This document shows positions 61,109 to 64,000 of a stretch of 64,000 nucleotides of DNA, piece by piece. A program made the position numbers and the translations under genes. The DNA is from Larkinella bovis (GTDB taxonomy: Bacteria; Bacteroidota; Bacteroidia; Cytophagales; Spirosomataceae). The notes beneath the pieces were generated by a model, which saw only the letters and a list, made by a program, of their open reading frames with translations, had not been told where the DNA came from and did not search any database. The stretch is from positions 62,001 to 126,000 of the forward strand of contig NZ_JBHSMA010000014.1 in the NCBI RefSeq assembly GCF_042655385.1, written 5' to 3'. The number at the start of each line of letters is the position of its first letter. The stretch's first letter is position 1.

Positions 61109-61380
61109 CAGGATGGGGTTTGAGTAGGCAGATAATCATTGATTAACCATTCAGACAAACTGGCAATATCCGGAATTTCCCAGAAAACCGAAGGGTCGAT
61201 GGCAGTGTCCAGCCAAGTTTCCAGGTCAACGGCCAAGGTGACGACAAAAACCGAGTCGAGCCGCAGCGATGCAAACGGCTGATGAACATTTATTTGCTCG
61301 GGGTCTATTTTGAGTTCGGAAGCAATACGTTGAGTGAGCCAGTGCTGGATGGCGATAGGTGTCAATGGATGATCAGGCAT
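61108..61380 (-). CDS. Acyl carrier protein
   Basis: A 90-residue carrier protein. The phosphopantetheine serine is S43 in SLRLDSVFVV, matching the DS motif, with the usual four-helix layout (HWLTQRIASELKIDPEQINVHQPF before it). It starts at ATG 61380; the frame extends 91 codons further, but mostly through the FAAL gene on another frame. It overlaps the P450 start as ATGA, giving coupled translation. It should receive the fatty acyl group from the neighbouring ligase. Confidence 0.9.
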   Translation of the reverse strand: MPDHPLTPIAIQHWLTQRIASELKIDPEQINVHQPFASLRLDSVFVVTLAVDLETWLDTAIDPSVFWEIPDIASLSEWLINDYLPTQTPS

Positions 61381-61447
61381 TCGGGATCGTGGTTTTTGTT
61401 TAGATTTAGGAATAGGGCGTTTTAGGGCAAATTGTTGGGGATAACGG

Positions 61448-63205
61448 TTAGGGTTTCGAATCGGTTGTCGTTTGTTGCAGGACATCCCAGCGGTAGTGCT
61501 CAGCCAGGCTGTTATCGAGAAAAGCCTGTTGACAAGCTTTGCGCTGCACTTTGCCACTCGTTGTTTTGAACACGCCATTGGGCCGCAGCAACACCACGGC
61601 CACCGGCGCCAATGCGTGTCGGAGGCTGACCTCCCGCAGAATCGCGTGGGCAATGTCCTGAACCGGGGCCGTTGGCAGGGCCACCCGTTTCAGCTCGTGA
61701 ATGACCACCAGTTGTTCGCCCTTTTCGGTGTAGATCGAAAAAGCGGCTCCGGCATTGCTTGCCAGCGCTTCGTGACTGTGTTCAACGGTCAGTTCAATAT
61801 CCTGCGGATAATGATTTGAGCCCCGGATGATAATCAAATCCTTCAAGCGACCTGTCACGAAGAGCCCCTCCGTTTTACAAAAAAAACCGGCATCTCCCGT
61901 TCGTAGGAAAGGACCTTCGCCGGTATTCGTATACCCTTCAAACCACTCGGCGCTCAGGGCGGGCTGATGCCAGTACCCTTGCGTAACGCTGGGGCCCATC
62001 GTCCAGATTTCACCGATTTCACCTTCTTCGCAGACGCGGCCGGTTTGGGGGTCGACAATTCGTACTACGCTGTCGTTCATCGGCCAGCCCGAACTCACCA
62101 GTTCGCGTGCTCCGGGTGTTCCGGCGGGCTGGTATAGAATGCGCCCGGCAGTCAGGGCATCGGCATCGACGGTGACGAAAGCGGGTGGGCAATCCACGCG
62201 ACACATGGTAACGGCCAGGGTCGATTCGGCCAGGCCGAAGCACGTGAACAGGCTTTTTCGACTAAACCCGCTGATTGCAAACGCTTCAGCAAACCGATGG
62301 AGCGTCGATGCCCGGATGGGTTCGGCGGCATTGTAAAGGTGCCGGATGCTTCGTAAATCCAGTTCCGCCCGTTCGTCGGCGGTGGAGCGATCCACGCAGA
62401 AATCGAACATGAAGTTAGGGGCTCCGCCGTAGGTTCCGCCGTAACGCCGGAACGCCCGCAACCAGCGCATCGGTCGCTGGACAACGTGTACGGGATTGAG
62501 TAACACGGCCTTAAAACCGCAATACAACGGCTGGATAATGCCGTCGATCAGTCCCATATCGTGGAAGGAGGGGAGCCAGCACACCGAGACGCTCGACGAA
62601 TCGTTCTGAAACGCGTGTCTGATAAAGGCCGAATTAGCCATGATATTGGCATGCGTCACCATCACACCTTTGGGCTGGCTGGTGGAACCCGATGTATATT
62701 GCAGCAGCGCCAGATCTTCGGGTTTCGGAAGGGGTAAATCCGTGGTGTCGGTCATGGGCAACGTATCGGTCGTGACCCACGAAAGGGAACGGAACCAACC
62801 ATCGTTGCCGAAGTTTTTTTGCAGCAGTTCCAGGGTTTTGGCGGTAGTCAGCCCGGTCTGGATACCGGCATCCCGGATCAGAAAACCGATTTTGTCAGAC
62901 CCCCGGTTTTTACCCGGTACCGCAATCGGGACAGCCACAATTCCGGCGTATAAACAGCCTAAAAATGCTTCGATAAACTCAAGCCCCTGCGGATAAACAA
63001 GCAGGCAAAGTTTGCGCTCAGAAGGCTCCCTGGCTGGATTGGCCAACAACCCAGCCAGGGAGCTGGCGCGGGCATGAAGCTGCTGGTACGATCGGACTTC
63101 TTCTTCCTGTTCGCCGTCTTTGAGAAAAATAAAGGCGGGACGGTCGGGTGTCTGGCTGGCACGAAATCGAACGGTCTCGACGATGGTTTTGAACGTACCG
63201 GACAT
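61448..63205 (-). CDS. Fatty-acyl-AMP ligase (FAAL) family protein
   Basis: A 585-residue adenylate-forming enzyme of the FAAL type. The ATP-binding loop YTSGSTSQPKG is at residues 170-180; later come NAAEPIR, FGLAESTLA, LRTGDAGF and IIRGSNHYPQDIE, typical for FAALs. It activates fatty acids with ATP and loads them on an acyl carrier protein instead of CoA. The ACP gene follows 67 bases downstream. A -7 promoter match (TACTTTTG at 63274-63281) precedes it. Its product and chain length are unknown. Confidence 0.93.
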   Translation of the reverse strand: MSGTFKTIVETVRFRASQTPDRPAFIFLKDGEQEEEVRSYQQLHARASSLAGLLANPAREPSERKLCLLVYPQGLEFIEAFLGCLYAGIVAVPIAVPGKNRGSDKIGFLIRDAGIQTGLTTAKTLELLQKNFGNDGWFRSLSWVTTDTLPMTDTTDLPLPKPEDLALLQYTSGSTSQPKGVMVTHANIMANSAFIRHAFQNDSSSVSVCWLPSFHDMGLIDGIIQPLYCGFKAVLLNPVHVVQRPMRWLRAFRRYGGTYGGAPNFMFDFCVDRSTADERAELDLRSIRHLYNAAEPIRASTLHRFAEAFAISGFSRKSLFTCFGLAESTLAVTMCRVDCPPAFVTVDADALTAGRILYQPAGTPGARELVSSGWPMNDSVVRIVDPQTGRVCEEGEIGEIWTMGPSVTQGYWHQPALSAEWFEGYTNTGEGPFLRTGDAGFFCKTEGLFVTGRLKDLIIIRGSNHYPQDIELTVEHSHEALASNAGAAFSIYTEKGEQLVVIHELKRVALPTAPVQDIAHAILREVSLRHALAPVAVVLLRPNGVFKTTSGKVQRKACQQAFLDNSLAEHYRWDVLQQTTTDSKP

Positions 63206-63273
63206 GTTAAAGATTGTTGGTAAGGGCGAATTGTTATAATTCTTAAAAATATAGAATTTTTAAGGTAGACCTC

Positions 63274-63281
63274 CAAAAGTA
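63274..63281 (-). promoter_or_regulatory. Probable -7 element of the FAAL-ACP-P450 operon
   Basis: TACTTTTG on the minus strand matches TAnnTTTG, 69 bases before the FAAL ATG. No clear -33 element was seen; the surrounding 63206-63392 is AT-rich and holds no gene. Confidence 0.45.
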
Positions 63282-63392
63282 TTTACTATAAGTACGATAA
63301 TTACCTAGAAAATACTACTGACCTGCGTGAACCCCGTCATTTTGGAACACTTGTCCGACGGCACAAAGCCCCATCGTGTTCTCATCCCTGGA

Positions 63393-64000
63393 TTACAGAT
63401 CATAGGTAAAATTGAAGAAAAGACCGGTCTGCCCCTGCCGGTTGACGGAATAGCTGATCCGTCCGACCAGGTTGTAAAAGGTCGCCACATCGAGGGCCAG
63501 TCCACCGCCATAGAGCCACGAATTGGCGAGTCGACTGTTGTACTCCGACGCCAGGGTGCTGTTGACGTAACCCATGTCGCCCACCAGGCTGAGGTACATC
63601 GCAATCGGTACGGTACTAAACTGTTTCATCGGGACCCAGCGGAGGTGTTTCCGAATGTTGAATACCTGGTATTTCAGCGTATTGCGTATCAGCCCGTACC
63701 GCTGGCCATCGACGACGTATAGTTCGTAACCGCGCACAAAGTCCGTCAGATAACCCAAGCCCCGCAAATTGAGGTACGGCTGGCGGTCGGGCCAGGAGAG
63801 TTTGCCCCGGAGGCTGTTGCTGGCGTAGAACCGGGACCCGAGCGACCAATACCGGGTGTAGGTGGTCGACAGGTCGAATAAACGCAGGTTGTCGGAAGGC
63901 AGCAAACCGTATTGATTGGCGGCCAGATTGAAATAATGGCCCCGCAGCGGATAGGCTACGGCATCGCGCCGGTCGTGCGTGAAAAGGTAACTCAGGAGAA
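63393..64000 (-). CDS. Outer membrane beta-barrel protein (BamA-like), 5' end cut
   Basis: The frame is open to the last bases of the window, so only the C-terminal ~202 residues are seen. They form amphipathic strands: the HDRRDAVAYPLRGHYFNL segment close to the window edge, YLNLRGLGYLTDFVRGYELYVVDGQ, and a C-terminal aromatic strand TGLFFNFTYDL. This is the pattern of BamA/TamA-type surface-antigen barrels. The product class is likely but not proven. It is read towards the FAAL gene. Confidence 0.68.
   Translation of the reverse strand, partial: LLSYLFTHDRRDAVAYPLRGHYFNLAANQYGLLPSDNLRLFDLSTTYTRYWSLGSRFYASNSLRGKLSWPDRQPYLNLRGLGYLTDFVRGYELYVVDGQRYGLIRNTLKYQVFNIRKHLRWVPMKQFSTVPIAMYLSLVGDMGYVNSTLASEYNSRLANSWLYGGGLALDVATFYNLVGRISYSVNRQGQTGLFFNFTYDL

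Overview
The window looks like a chromosome segment from a Bacteroidota bacterium of the order Cytophagales, most like Spirosoma or Larkinella relatives. The evidence is two tandem SusC/SusD pairs, promoters of the TAnnTTTG type, a TldD-TldE-DUF4159-MoxR-DUF58-BatA operon, an S21-XerC pair, a moderately high GC content and many Bacteroidota-type lipoproteins. The genus is inference. No rRNA, tRNA, phage, insertion sequence or CRISPR array was seen. Nearly all genes look intact; the first and last are cut by the window edges.

Layout. 1-10343 (+): one long operon with a TldD/TldE protease pair, DUF4159, a MoxR ATPase, DUF58, a BatA-type membrane protein and two large membrane proteins, which together resemble a MoxR chaperone/protease system at the membrane. 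10401-14098: metK, then on the minus strand a hibernation factor and two tandem SDR paralogues. 14370-22530: an ebo metabolite-traffic cluster, eboB-C-D-E-F in one minus-strand operon and eboA apart, with a DUF4136 lipoprotein and an outer membrane barrel in between on the plus strand. 22567-29743: XerC, S21, Ppx/GppA, a PaaI thioesterase, an SDR, a membrane dipeptidase, a Wzi-like outer membrane protein with a nine-C tract, and a bacilliredoxin. 29861-34257: sufC-sufD-sufS-sufE-sufT without sufB. 34456-36866: an arginine-deiminase-family protein and a CtlX-like hydrolase. 37195-39494: MarR, SDR, SMP-30.

39573-49698 holds two SusCD pairs on the minus strand, followed by an M20 amidohydrolase, a cupredoxin-propeller-HEAT protein and an FG-GAP repeat protein (49849-55728). 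Then come an orphan multi-PAS histidine kinase, a YdcF protein, and a compact minus-strand cluster of a fatty-acyl-AMP ligase, an acyl carrier protein and a cytochrome P450, followed by a DUF1801 gene (59454-63205). The window ends in a truncated outer membrane barrel gene.

The most interesting points are: the ebo cluster, with an altered metal site in EboF, a very strong hairpin and a palindromic operator-like site; the FAAL-ACP-P450 cassette, a candidate for a small acyl-modifying pathway; a family of intergenic elements built from period-7 or period-10 tandem repeats arranged as inverted arms; a copper-binding domain fused to a dehydrogenase-type propeller lacking heme motifs; and the C9 tract just after the signal peptide of the Wzi-like gene.
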